From Planctomycetota bacterium (lineage in GTDB: Bacteria > Planctomycetota > Planctomycetia > Planctomycetales > Planctomycetaceae), in contig JAURQH010000051.1 in the NCBI GenBank assembly GCA_030836185.1, forward strand, positions 56,474 through 120,473: a stretch of DNA of 64,000 bases, given 5' to 3'. Each line of letters opens with the position of its first letter. The first letter of the stretch is position 1. A model generated the notes under the pieces. That model had not been told where the DNA came from. It saw only the letters and a list, made by a program, of their open reading frames with translations, and made no database searches. Shown here in pieces: positions 45,952 to 54,340 of this stretch. Both the position numbers and the translations under genes were made by a program.

Positions 45952-46137
45952 ATGCTGATAACCAGATCACAAGCCCTCGCGCTCTCGTTTTTCACGGTGC
46001 TTTACAACATTCTGGAGGGGACCATTGCAATCTTTGTGTCTTCAACGTCGGGAAGCAACGCTCTCTTCGGATTCGGTCTCGACAGTTTCATCGAATCACT
46101 TCCAAGAACGGTTCTGATTGGCGTCCATAGCAAATAA
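45952..46137 (+). pseudogene. Truncated cation transporter (N-terminal stub)
   Basis: The 61-codon frame reads LALSFFTVLYNILEGTIAIF, GSNALFGFGLDSFIESL and then PRTVLIGVHSK. The first about 50 residues match the start of CDF-like cation transporters (two helices, FGLDSFIE metal motif). The remaining four helices and the C-terminal domain are absent, so it is a relic at the end of the ABC operon. Confidence 0.65.
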
Positions 46138-46506
46138 ATTGAGTCCGTTGGATTCGATTGCAACGATGTCAACAAACCAGCCATGCTGGAGGATTCGCCT
46201 CCTTCGATATCCTTGCCCAGTCATTTCTCCCGACGTCAAATATGAGACGCTCTCGTTGCACGCGCTCTAATGGGCCACGTTCTCGAAATGCGGCGATCTG
46301 CATTGTATCGATGCAAACGATGTTAAACAGACCGGTTATAAAAGACCAAGTCGGTAAACGGGGAGTGCCGACAAACACCATATCACGACGCAGCAAGCAG
46401 TGCTGATCCATGAATCGCGTAAGTCAATCAAATGAATAATGAAACCATGAGGGAAATCTTGTAATTCGTATCCTGCTCTACACATCGTCGATAGGCCATA
46501 ACGCTT
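46138..46506. other. Gene-free stretch, nothing secure
   Basis: About 370 bp between the transporter stub and the P-type ATPase. An 80-codon frame on the minus strand (46169-46411) lacks any recognisable motif and was not accepted. No RNA, terminator or repeat of note was seen. Confidence 0.35.
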
Positions 46507-48684
46507 TTAACCCGATCGGGGTTGTCTGTCCGATGGAGACACGGATTTCAAAAGTCGCAAGCCATTTCCGATGACCAGCAACGAGGCTCCCATATCGGCC
46601 GCGATGGCGGCCCAAAGAGACGCGAAACCGGCGAAAGTCAGAACAACGAACACAGCTTTCACCGCGAGCGCGAATGTGATGTTCTGGCGAATGATTCCGA
46701 CCGTCCGTCGTGAGTGATGGATGAGCCACGGCAGTTTGGAGACGTCGTCCGACATTAGTGCTATATCGGCGGTTTCGATCGCCGAATCGCTTCCTGCGGC
46801 TCCCATCGCGATTCCGAGAGAAGCGCGGGCGAGCGCGGGCGCGTCGTTGACCCCATCACCGATCATGGCGACATACTGATATTGCTCGACCAACCGTTCG
46901 ATGGCGGCAACTTTGTCCTCGGGCAATAGCTCGGCGTGAACTTCGTCGATACCGGCATCCGCCGCGATCGCTCTGGCTGTGCCCTCGTTGTCGCCGGTCA
47001 ACATCACCAACTGGTCAACACCGGCTTCATGAAGCTGACGAATGGCGTCACGTGTTTCTTCCCGGATCGCATCAGCCAGCGTGATAAATCCGCAGACGTG
47101 CTCGTCGTTGCCGACAACCACGACAGTTCGTCCCGCTTTCTGCATGGATTCAAGCTGCTCGTGAACCTCCGGAGTTTCCTGCCCCCGCTGTTCCAGATAA
47201 CGATGAGAGCCGATCCAGAATGCCTTGCCTTTGATGAGGCCCGAAGCTCCTTTTCCTTGGATCGTCTCAAAGCCATCGGCTGCGGCAATTTCGATGTTTC
47301 GACGCTTTGTTTCCTCCACAATTGCACGTGCGAGCGGATGATTGCTGTTGAGTTCCAGTGCTCCGGCCCGCATTAGCAATTCGGTCTCATCGTGACCGTT
47401 CATCGGTACGACATCGACCACAGCGGGTGCTCCCTGCGTGAGAGTGCCTGTTTTGTCCATCGCGATTGCTTTGAGCCGTGCCGGTACTTCGATGAACACT
47501 CCACCCTTGATGAGAACACCGTTTCGAGCAGCAGCCGCCAAGGCAGCGACGACACTGACAGGTGTTGAAATCACGAGGGCACAAGGACACGCGATAACCA
47601 GCAATACCAAAGAGCGGTAGAGCCACACGAACCATTCGCCGCCGAAAACCAACGGAGGAATCAACAGCATCAACAGAGCCACAATCATCACAGCAGGCGT
47701 GTAAACAGCCGCGAACTTCTCTACCCACTTCTCTGATGGGGCACGCCTGGAACCAGCATCGCCCACCATCTTGATGATCCGAGCCAGCGTCGTATCGTCG
47801 GCGGCTTTGGTCGTTTCAACTTCCAGCAGCCCGTCGCCGTTGATTGTTCCGGCAAACACCTCATCACCAGATTCTTTTTCGACCGGAACGCTTTCTCCGG
47901 TAATCGGAGCCTGATTCACGCCGCTAATGCCGCTGATGACTCGCCCATCCAGTGGTATCTTCTCGCCGGGGCGAACAGTGACGGTTGAACCGACGGGCAC
48001 ATCCGCAGGAGCTACATCCTTGATTTCACCGCTCTTACCCTGAAGGTGGGCTGTGGGCGGCGAAAGGTCCATCAATGACGCGATCGCTCGACGCGCTCGC
48101 CCAACGCTCCAAGATTCCAACAACAAGGAGAGCGAGAACAGAAAGGCAACGGTCGCTCCCTCAAACCATTCGCCGATCAGTACGGCCCCAATGACCGCCA
48201 CCGACATCAGCAGGTTCATGTCGGGACGCAGAGAAACGAGCGATCGCCACGCTTTTGGCAGCACCAACAATAGCCCGGCGATAATGCCGAAGCAGTAGAG
48301 CACGATCGACACTAGCGGTACTGATTCCGCTTCGCTGACGTTGACGAATTGCAGAATTGATCCGGCAAGTCCGAACAGGCCACTCACGCCGGTCAATATC
48401 GAACGCTGATGCTGCTGCCAAAAAGACTGATCGACACCCGTGGCACCAGCGTCCTGCCAAGGCTCGGACTTCAGACCGGTTCGTTCAATAGCGGCAAGCA
48501 CATCCTCATGTGCAACATCCTGCGACGATGTATCAACGGTCAGCTTTCTATTGAGCAAATCGAACCCAAGCCGGTCTTCACCACCCAGCAGCGGAATGAG
48601 TTCACGTTTGAGAAGCGATACTTCTTCCGCGCAATCCATGCCGTGGATGCGAAATATCAGCGGTTCGTGTGTTCGTCTACTCAT
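46507..48684 (-). CDS. zntA: P1B-type heavy-metal ATPase, Zn/Cd/Pb group
   Basis: A 725-residue ATP-driven exporter. The N-terminal HMA-like domain has GMDCAEEV; note only one Cys, where CxxC is usual. The membrane core carries the actuator TGESVPVEKESGDEVFAG, the ion motif CPCALVISTPVSV, the phosphorylation site DKTGTLTQG, the SNHPLARAI nucleotide motif and the hinge GDGVNDAPALARASLGIA. The C-terminal helix has DMGASLLVIGNGLRLL, whose Asp matches the Zn/Cd/Pb group (ZntA/CadA) and not the copper group. The ATG at 48684 follows AAGAAGAACGA; the frame begins upstream at a TTG. It exports metal from the cytoplasm to the periplasm. Confidence 0.92.
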   Translation of the reverse strand: MSRRTHEPLIFRIHGMDCAEEVSLLKRELIPLLGGEDRLGFDLLNRKLTVDTSSQDVAHEDVLAAIERTGLKSEPWQDAGATGVDQSFWQQHQRSILTGVSGLFGLAGSILQFVNVSEAESVPLVSIVLYCFGIIAGLLLVLPKAWRSLVSLRPDMNLLMSVAVIGAVLIGEWFEGATVAFLFSLSLLLESWSVGRARRAIASLMDLSPPTAHLQGKSGEIKDVAPADVPVGSTVTVRPGEKIPLDGRVISGISGVNQAPITGESVPVEKESGDEVFAGTINGDGLLEVETTKAADDTTLARIIKMVGDAGSRRAPSEKWVEKFAAVYTPAVMIVALLMLLIPPLVFGGEWFVWLYRSLVLLVIACPCALVISTPVSVVAALAAAARNGVLIKGGVFIEVPARLKAIAMDKTGTLTQGAPAVVDVVPMNGHDETELLMRAGALELNSNHPLARAIVEETKRRNIEIAAADGFETIQGKGASGLIKGKAFWIGSHRYLEQRGQETPEVHEQLESMQKAGRTVVVVGNDEHVCGFITLADAIREETRDAIRQLHEAGVDQLVMLTGDNEGTARAIAADAGIDEVHAELLPEDKVAAIERLVEQYQYVAMIGDGVNDAPALARASLGIAMGAAGSDSAIETADIALMSDDVSKLPWLIHHSRRTVGIIRQNITFALAVKAVFVVLTFAGFASLWAAIAADMGASLLVIGNGLRLLKSVSPSDRQPRSG

Positions 48685-49239
48685 TCGTTCTTCTTGGCAT
48701 CCTTTAGAGCCTGTCTTCAAATTCCATTTTGGCTACGAATGGCGGTCAGTTACCCGCTTTTTGTTGGTCTGCATTGCCGAATCCTGGGGATTCGGCTGCT
48801 TCGACCGCCGTAATCGGGCAACAGATCGCTCATTCTCGCCTTGAAAGCGAATTAGAAGGCAAGTTCTGATATATAAACCACAATTTCCGGGATTGGTTAT
48901 TCGACGGGAATAACGAAGTGCCATCGAGTTTCTTGTTAGCTATCGTAAACGGTAATCTGATCGAACGCGTCATTTTATGGCTCATCCGAGAGTTGTATGT
49001 CCATAGTGTAGTCAAGTTATTGCCAATCTCAAAGCTCTGCACGTGCGCTGATCGCGGGGTACAACTCATTGACGATAATTTTCTACGATCATCCCGTCAT
49101 CCGGAATCCAACAACGACGCTCTTCGTTTCAATCGCTCGACCCGCTGTAGCATCTGCTGAAACAATATGCGAGGGGGCGCGTCTTTAGCCAATGATGACC
49201 CATGAATACGGAATCGATGTGGCTGGATTGAGCATCTAA
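48685..49239. other. Gene-free stretch, nothing identified
   Basis: About 555 bp upstream of the P-type ATPase. It must include that gene's promoter, but I see no MerR-type dyad that I would defend, no coding frame with recognisable content and no structured RNA. It grades into decayed coding sequence at 49.24 kb. Confidence 0.35.
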
Positions 49240-49545
49240 TGTGTCAATGACATTTCAGCCGACAACGGCACGATTATCGGCAGCGGCACGAACGTGTCTG
49301 GCAATGACGTCGGATGGGCGCTCGTCATTCCGAAAGAGCCTGCACAGCTCATCAATGATCTTGTTGTCACCGTAGCGGAAATCAACGTCGATAACGGAAT
49401 CTTCAACCAGCTTGACACAAAGCTGGATGCAGCCATTGAAGCATTCCAGGCCGAGAACACGACGCAGAGGTAAGACGCGGTAAACAAGATGAACAGCTTC
49501 GTCAACTCGATGGAAGCTCAGCGCGGCCTAGGACATTATTTCCTT
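49240..49545 (+). pseudogene. Remnant of an extracellular protein, apparent FIMAH-domain C-terminus
   Basis: After an in-frame TAA at 49237 the frame reads VNDISADNGTIIGSGTNVSG, WALVIPKEPAQLINDLVVTV, AEINVDNGIFNQLDTKLDAA and IEAFQAENTTQR. A TAA follows, and then DAVNKMNSFVNSMEAQRG in the same frame. The pattern of NGIFNxLDxKLDAA, a spacer and MNxFVNxxEAQRG fits the FIMAH domain found at the C-termini of surface proteins. The rest of the gene is missing on both sides. No start codon or ribosome site serves this fragment. Confidence 0.55.
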
Positions 49546-49760
49546 GATTGAATGAATACTCCGACTGACCAAGCCCGGTCTATGAAGGCCAACGCCGGCA
49601 GCTTTCGCCGGCCGGCTGTTCCTTATGTAGTTCCAAACTAACCTGTTGGTTACTTTCCGGTTCAGCCATTTGAGGGAACCGGCAGTCCATGAACGTATTA
49701 CAAACAGGTACCCCAGGTGGCTGTCCCCCCCTCAGCCAACGGTTTTTTTCGCTAAAACTT

Positions 49761-49830
49761 CCCAGGTGAAGGCCACCGATGCGCCTAAGCAGATCTCGCT
49801 AACTGCATCCGGTGAAACACACCGATGCGC
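49761..49830. repeat. Two hairpin repeats with 46-nt period (locus 4)
   Basis: Cores AGGTGAAGGCCACCGATGCG (GGTG at 49765) and CCGGTGAAACACACCGATGC (GGTG at 49811) are exactly 46 nt apart. The stretch 49546-50038 holding them is otherwise gene-free and precedes the secreted propeller-like protein gene. Confidence 0.68.
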
Positions 49831-50038
49831 GCAAGGTGCGGGCTGAACAGGCCAACTTGCGAAGAAATCGGCCTGGCATTTTCGGTAATTTCTTGATTGC
49901 TGTCAGATGTTCACTGTAGAAATGGAAGTTCGCTACCAGCGAGTTAACGGAAATCGGCTGCCTCCACCGGCTCGAGATTTGCAATTACAGCATTTGATTG
50001 TGCTCCGACTTCGACCATCCCATCTGTGAGGAACTTTG

Positions 50039-51559
50039 ATGAAAACGGCATCCTTGGTTGCACTTCTTCTACTGACATACGCCTTGCCTTTGCCTGGCTC
50101 CGAACCGATCGACATCGGCTCACGTCGAGAGCTGTTCGTGGACGCACATCTCATTGAACGGCTCGACAACGCAGAACGGCGGATTCACCATCCAGTGCCT
50201 CAGAACATCGCTATCGAACACAACGCCCCGTGGGAGGGAGCAGGGAGCGGCTATCACAGTGTCATCCGTGACGGGGACCTGTATCGCCTGTACTACCGCG
50301 GGTCAAAACTTGGGGTCGAAGACGGAAAGCTCAAAGTCGGAACACAGGTTTACTGCTACGGCGAAAGCCGGGACGGAATCAAATTCACCAAGCCCGAAGT
50401 GGGTCTCCACGAATTCAACGGCTCCCAACAGAATAACATTATTCTGACCGGCCTGGGTACGCACAACTTCGCTCCGTTTCTGGATACGAACCCCGCTTGC
50501 CCGCCGGAATCACGATTCAAAGCATTAGGCGGCATCGCCTCCGAAGGTGGATTATTTGCGTTTCAGTCGCCAGACGGAATCCACTGGTCGCTGATGCGCA
50601 AAGAGCCAGTCGTGACGGAAGGTGCCTTCGATTCGCAAAACCTGGCCTTCTGGGATCCGACCGCAAAGGTTTATCGCGCGTATTTCCGCACGTTTACGAA
50701 GGGTGTGACGACCTCTAAAGTTTGGAAGCCAGCCGGCTTCCGGGCCATCCGCACGGCCACTTCCGAGGATTTTCTGCACTGGGACAATGAAGCCGACCTC
50801 ACGTATGAGGATTCACCCGTCGAACATCTCTACACCAACCAAATCGCTCCCTATTACCGAGCTCCGCACATCCTGATCGGTTTTCCGACCCGCTACGTCG
50901 AAAGAGGTTGGTCATCCTCAATGCGTGCGCTGCCTGAATTCGAGCGTCGCGCAGCGCGCGCCACCGCCCATTTGCGTTACGGGACGGCGCTCTCAGAAGG
51001 ACTGCTCATGGCCAGCCGCGACGGAGTCCATTTCGACCGTTGGAATGAAGCGTTTCTCCGCCCCGGCCCCGAGCGTCCTTCGACATGGTTGTACGGTCAC
51101 CAATTCATCGCCTGGCAGGCTGTGGAAACCCAGTCCTCTTTACCCGGGGCATCCAATGAACTGTCGCTGTATGCCAGTGAAGGGTCTTGGCACGGTGATG
51201 GAAACGCTCTTCGCCGATACACACTGCGGCTGGACGGGTTTGTCTCGGTCTCCGCTGGCTGGAAGGGAGGTCGTCTCCTGACCAAACCACTGATCTTTAG
51301 TGGTGAGGCGTTGCGGCTGAACTTTTCCACCTCGGCGGCCGGCGCAATTCACGTGGAAATCCAGGATGTCGATGGGCAACCGATTCAGGGATTCACCCGG
51401 GAGGATTGTGATCCGATCTTCGGCGATTCCGTATCGCGGAGCGTCACTTGGAAATCGGAGGCCAATGTCTCGGCTCTCATGGGGAAACCGGTTCAGCTGT
51501 TATTCGAACTGCAGGATGCCGATTTGTATTCGTTTCGGTTAGCTCCCGCAGCAGAGTAG
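50039..51559 (+). CDS. Secreted protein, predicted beta-propeller of glycoside-hydrolase (GH43/GH32-like) type
   Basis: A 506-residue protein with a signal peptide (ASLVALLLLTYALPLPGS). The mature part opens with DIGSRRELFVDAHLIERLDN, a start I associate with large planctomycete families of secreted hypothetical proteins. It contains propeller-like repeats with GDLYRLYYRG, CYGESRDGIKFTKPEVGL, FQSPDGIHWSLMRKEPVVTE, AFWDPTAKVYRAYFRTF and LMASRDGVHFDRW. Such blades occur in GH43/GH32-like enzymes. No catalytic triad could be assigned, so enzymatic activity is open. A C-terminal beta-sandwich (GAIHVEIQDVDGQPIQGF) follows. ATG 50039 has TGAGGAACTT upstream. Confidence 0.65.
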   Translation: MKTASLVALLLLTYALPLPGSEPIDIGSRRELFVDAHLIERLDNAERRIHHPVPQNIAIEHNAPWEGAGSGYHSVIRDGDLYRLYYRGSKLGVEDGKLKVGTQVYCYGESRDGIKFTKPEVGLHEFNGSQQNNIILTGLGTHNFAPFLDTNPACPPESRFKALGGIASEGGLFAFQSPDGIHWSLMRKEPVVTEGAFDSQNLAFWDPTAKVYRAYFRTFTKGVTTSKVWKPAGFRAIRTATSEDFLHWDNEADLTYEDSPVEHLYTNQIAPYYRAPHILIGFPTRYVERGWSSSMRALPEFERRAARATAHLRYGTALSEGLLMASRDGVHFDRWNEAFLRPGPERPSTWLYGHQFIAWQAVETQSSLPGASNELSLYASEGSWHGDGNALRRYTLRLDGFVSVSAGWKGGRLLTKPLIFSGEALRLNFSTSAAGAIHVEIQDVDGQPIQGFTREDCDPIFGDSVSRSVTWKSEANVSALMGKPVQLLFELQDADLYSFRLAPAAE

Positions 51560-51593
51560 ATGACGATTTTGGGGCCCATTTCACAATAGTGTT

Positions 51594-51630
51594 CATGCGC
51601 GCGCAATAATATTTTTGCGCGCTGCGCATG
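51594..51630. terminator. Nested palindrome, possible terminator of the propeller-like gene
   Basis: Inner arms GCGCGCAA (51599-51606) and TTGCGCGC (51615-51622) lie within outer arms CATGCGC and GCGCATG. It is 35 nt downstream of the stop at 51559. No T tract follows on the plus strand, so termination is only one reading. Confidence 0.4.
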
Positions 51631-52062
51631 CGCCCATGTCGTGTTCAGTTTTTGACAGAGGCTTGCCATCTCTCGGATAGCTGTAGAAGGAGTTGCGAAA
51701 GGGCGCTTCCAGTAACTCGTGCCGCCTGCCGACCAATACGAACCGGCAACCAGGAGAGACTTGTTTCAGTCGGTCATTCATACCGATTCCGAACGTGCAC
51801 TAGACCCCCAGCTACCTTCCAACACAGGCACACCAAGGGCACGATCGTGAAGTCGCTCTGATGCAGCGGTGGGCAGTCCGCAAGTTCTTGCGAAGCGTCT
51901 TGGAGAGGCGCCGACTTGGTCTTCAAGAGCACGTTCAGAACGTCCGACTCCAGCACGAAAAGCGGCCAAATGCATCGCTGTGAAGGGGATTTGATCGGTA
52001 CTCTAAAGCCACCTCGGCTCGGCCAACTCTCAGACGATTAATGTCCTGAATCATTTTTTGAT

Positions 52063-52290
52063 GTGGTCGATTACACACGCAGATTTGAAGACAGTGCGGG
52101 GTTGTCATCGAAAACTAGGGTGGGTGCATGTCGAGATTGCCGTGTATTACGTCGTAAGATCTCTGTATTCAATGGTTTGCGGAATCAGGATTTCGAGCGG
52201 CCGCCAGCAGATGGAGAGATTAACTACGATTTTCCAGAATTCGAGGCGCAGCGGGGTGTTTCGGTTTTGAGCCACAGAGTGCGTCAGTAA
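52063..52290 (+). CDS. Possible small protein or gene fragment
   Basis: A 75-codon frame with a GTG start reads VDYTRRFEDSAGLSSKTRVG and GACRDCRVLRRKISVFNGLR, then INYDFPEFEAQRGVSVLSHR. The composition is protein-like (CxxC, acidic-aromatic segment), but there is no ribosome site and I recognise no family. It may be part of a decayed gene. Confidence 0.25.
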   Translation: MVDYTRRFEDSAGLSSKTRVGACRDCRVLRRKISVFNGLRNQDFERPPADGEINYDFPEFEAQRGVSVLSHRVRQ

Positions 52291-52627
52291 GTCGTTTAAT
52301 GTTGCAAAGTGTTTCACAGTGTAGCGTGAGGTTGCAACGACTAAGCGGAAATCGGGGTTCTGCGGCCATTTCGGAGCGTTTGAGCAATAAATTTCGACCA
52401 AATTGAGACCATTGTCGGCCATTTTTTCTTTCTAAAGGCCCAATTTGGTCAAAAATCGATCCCAAAATTGTTCCCGATCGACCAAGGCTTACCAGCGAAC
52501 CATCAAATCGAGGATTGTGACCATGAGTGGGTTGAAAAAAGACCTGCCGAGCATACTGATTTGGTCTCCGGCAGCTCAAGCAAAGTTGTTCGATGATTTG
52601 GAAGGGGTTGAGGACCCGAAAGGTAGC

Positions 52628-53289
52628 ATGATGATTCGAGTTCAAAGCGTAGTTTGTGCGCTATTGCTCATCCTGGTTGTCCCGTCGGTGAGTCAGGCGG
52701 TGCAGCTTCGTCCCAATTTCGTTGTGATCATGGTGGATGACATGGGCTATGCGGGGGTCAGCTGCTTTGGGAATCCGTATTTCAAAACGCCCCAGATCGA
52801 CCGTCTGGCAGCCGAGGGAATGCGGCTGACCGATTTTCATTCTTCCGGGACAGTCTGTTCGCCGACCCGGGCCGGACTGCTGACTGGTCGTTATCAACAA
52901 CGGGTTGGAATCGAAGCGGTCATCCATCCCGTCAGTGATCATCCGGAACATCGCAAGGGGCTCCAGTCGTCGGAGACGACCTTTGCCGAGTTACTGAAAC
53001 AAGTCGGTTACTCCACCGGCATCTTTACTGGGCCTGCCTGAGCAACCGAGGGAACCGGTCCGAAGCGATGCGGGAGGGTTCCTGGAAGCTTGTGGTCCAG
53101 CATCCAAACGCCAAGCCGGGTAGCTTTGAGAACGAGCGGGTAGAACTGTACCGACTGGATCGCGATCCGGGGGAGCAAACAGAACTGGCCGCCCAGGAGC
53201 CGGAACGGACGGCACACATGCTGCAGCAGCTCAAGCAGTGGTATACCAGCACACAGAAGACTAAGACTGCTCAACCGGGCGGGTGGTAA
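52628..53289 (+). pseudogene. Sulfatase gene with large internal deletion and frameshift
   Basis: From ATG 52628 a signal peptide (VVCALLLILVVPSVSQAVQL) is followed by the sulfatase N-terminus. It contains RPNFVVIMVDDMGYAG (metal-binding Asp pair), TPQIDRLAAEGMRLTDF and the formylglycine motif CSPTR in GTVCSPTRAGLLTGRYQ. After LLKQVGYSTGIFTG the frame is lost and a stop follows at 53041. The +1 frame then gives a sulfatase C-terminus, RSEAMREGSWKLVVQH, VELYRLDRDPGEQTELAAQE and ERTAHMLQQLKQWY. Roughly 250 residues, with the rest of the active site, are missing. Arylsulfatases of this type are abundant in planctomycetes. Confidence 0.82.
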
Positions 53290-53301
53290 TCGCGGTGGTG
53301 T

Positions 53302-53739
53302 TCAGGACAGGATTGAGCTGCGTTTTTCCCAGTAGTCAGGATCGTTCCAATCCTCGGGATTTTCCCAGTCATCTTCATCTTCATCTTCATCTTCATCTTC
53401 GTACTCGTCGTCGTCATTCAGATGATCGTACGGTGTGGTCCTGGAAGTGCTTTGTCGCGGAAACTGATCAGATTCATGCGGATCAACTGTGGTGGCGGGG
53501 GGGAGTTCAGCTGACTCACCTCCAGTTCCTGGGAATTTGACATCATTCAGTTGTTCGATGAATTGCAGGAAGTAATCAACAGTGGTGACGCGCTGCCTGC
53601 CGATTTTGAAGTTCATCAGCCTGACGCCATTAACGCCCTCTGTGCACCATCGATACATCGTCGAACGGCAGGGCGGGTTGGGAAGCAGGTTTGCAGCCTG
53701 TTCCATGGAAATCATGGGGGATGGGGGATAGGTCGTCAT
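53302..53739 (-). CDS. DUF1580-type protein with long acidic tail (copy 1)
   Basis: A 145-residue protein from ATG 53739 with GGAGGT upstream. Residues 1-60 (MISMEQAANLLPNPPC, STMYRWCTEGVNGVRL and IGRQRVTTVDYFLQFIEQLN) form a MerR/excisionase-like helix-turn-helix of the DUF1580 type, a planctomycete family. The C-terminal half is very acidic, with (ED)5 encoded by a 6-bp repeat, and ends DPDYWEKRSSILS. DNA binding or excisionase activity is inferred. The frame extends 77 codons upstream without a ribosome site. Its 3' end is 13 bp from the deleted sulfatase. Confidence 0.72.
   Translation of the reverse strand: MTTYPPSPMISMEQAANLLPNPPCRSTMYRWCTEGVNGVRLMNFKIGRQRVTTVDYFLQFIEQLNDVKFPGTGGESAELPPATTVDPHESDQFPRQSTSRTTPYDHLNDDDEYEDEDEDEDEDDWENPEDWNDPDYWEKRSSILS
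53371..53400. repeat. Five tandem copies of a 6-bp unit inside the DUF1580 gene
   Basis: ATCTTC is repeated five times without mismatch. On the coding strand it encodes alternating Glu-Asp. Copy-number change would lengthen or shorten the acidic tail without shifting frame. Confidence 0.85.
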
Positions 53740-53947
53740 GAGTGACCTCCGTGCATGACACAAAGTGCTACAGGTTGAAACAGCTTTAACTATGGTAGCG
53801 CGAGAAGGCGGGCAGCGCAAGATGGTGCCGTTGACCGCTCCATCAAGAGCCATAAAACGGGGGCCAGTCATTTCACCAACATTTTGGGATACTCTCGCGG
53901 CCTTTGTCCGAATCCTACCAATACCTCGTCCTGAGAAAATGAACGGC

Positions 53948-54304
53948 TTAAACGATCGAAATTTGGGCACAGGCCCCGGGCTTACGGACCACCTTGACCA
54001 ACCCCGCCGCCTCCAGTGCCTTCAGTCCGCGTCGGTATGCATCGGGTTTCAAGGAAAACCGCTCCCGGTCCTGGTTGGTCACCTTCACGTGACTGCTTTT
54101 CGTCAATCCAGCTTTGTATTGAATCGCCAATGCCACGTGAAGTGACTTGCCTGGCAATGCAGCCGCTTTCCCAATCCACTCTCCATCCAGAGGCCCTTTC
54201 ACAAACCATCCTCTTCGACGCTTTGGTAGGAGAGGATGCGACTGATCCTCTAAATGATTAGAGGTGAGTCGAAAGTTTTCCAAACTATCGGGTGATTCCT
54301 TCAT
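53948..54304 (-). CDS. Winged-helix-like mobile-element protein
   Basis: A 118-residue basic protein. The region GWFVKGPLDGEWIGKAAALP, GKSLHVALAIQYKAGL and YRRGLKALEAAGLVKVVRKP is a common accessory-element protein whose end looks like a winged helix (recognition helix YRRGLKALE). I have seen relatives encoded next to integrases and DUF1580-type genes in diverse bacteria; the function, probably DNA binding, is not established. It is 36 nt downstream of the polymerase gene on the same strand. Confidence 0.7.
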   Translation of the reverse strand: MKESPDSLENFRLTSNHLEDQSHPLLPKRRRGWFVKGPLDGEWIGKAAALPGKSLHVALAIQYKAGLTKSSHVKVTNQDRERFSLKPDAYRRGLKALEAAGLVKVVRKPGACAQISIV

Positions 54305-54340
54305 GAGAAATATCCTCCAATCACCATTAGGTAATAAGTA

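Larger units (their letters stand above)
51560..52627. other. Long gene-poor stretch, probably decayed
   Basis: More than 1 kb without a secure gene. It contains the palindrome at 51594-51630 and one 75-codon GTG-started frame at 52063-52290 listed separately. Short open frames on both strands here have no recognisable motif. The sequence leads into a deleted sulfatase gene, so decay of former coding DNA is the likely state. Confidence 0.45.

Noticed and set aside
46169..46411. 80-codon minus-strand frame
   Set aside because: No ribosome site, no known motif and no partner gene; left as unassigned sequence.
48685..48720. TTG start adding 12 residues to the P-type ATPase
   Set aside because: The ATG at 48684 follows a purine-rich ribosome site and gives the usual N-terminus.
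50036..50038. TTG start for the propeller-like protein
   Set aside because: The ATG one codon later is better placed relative to the GAGGAAC ribosome site.
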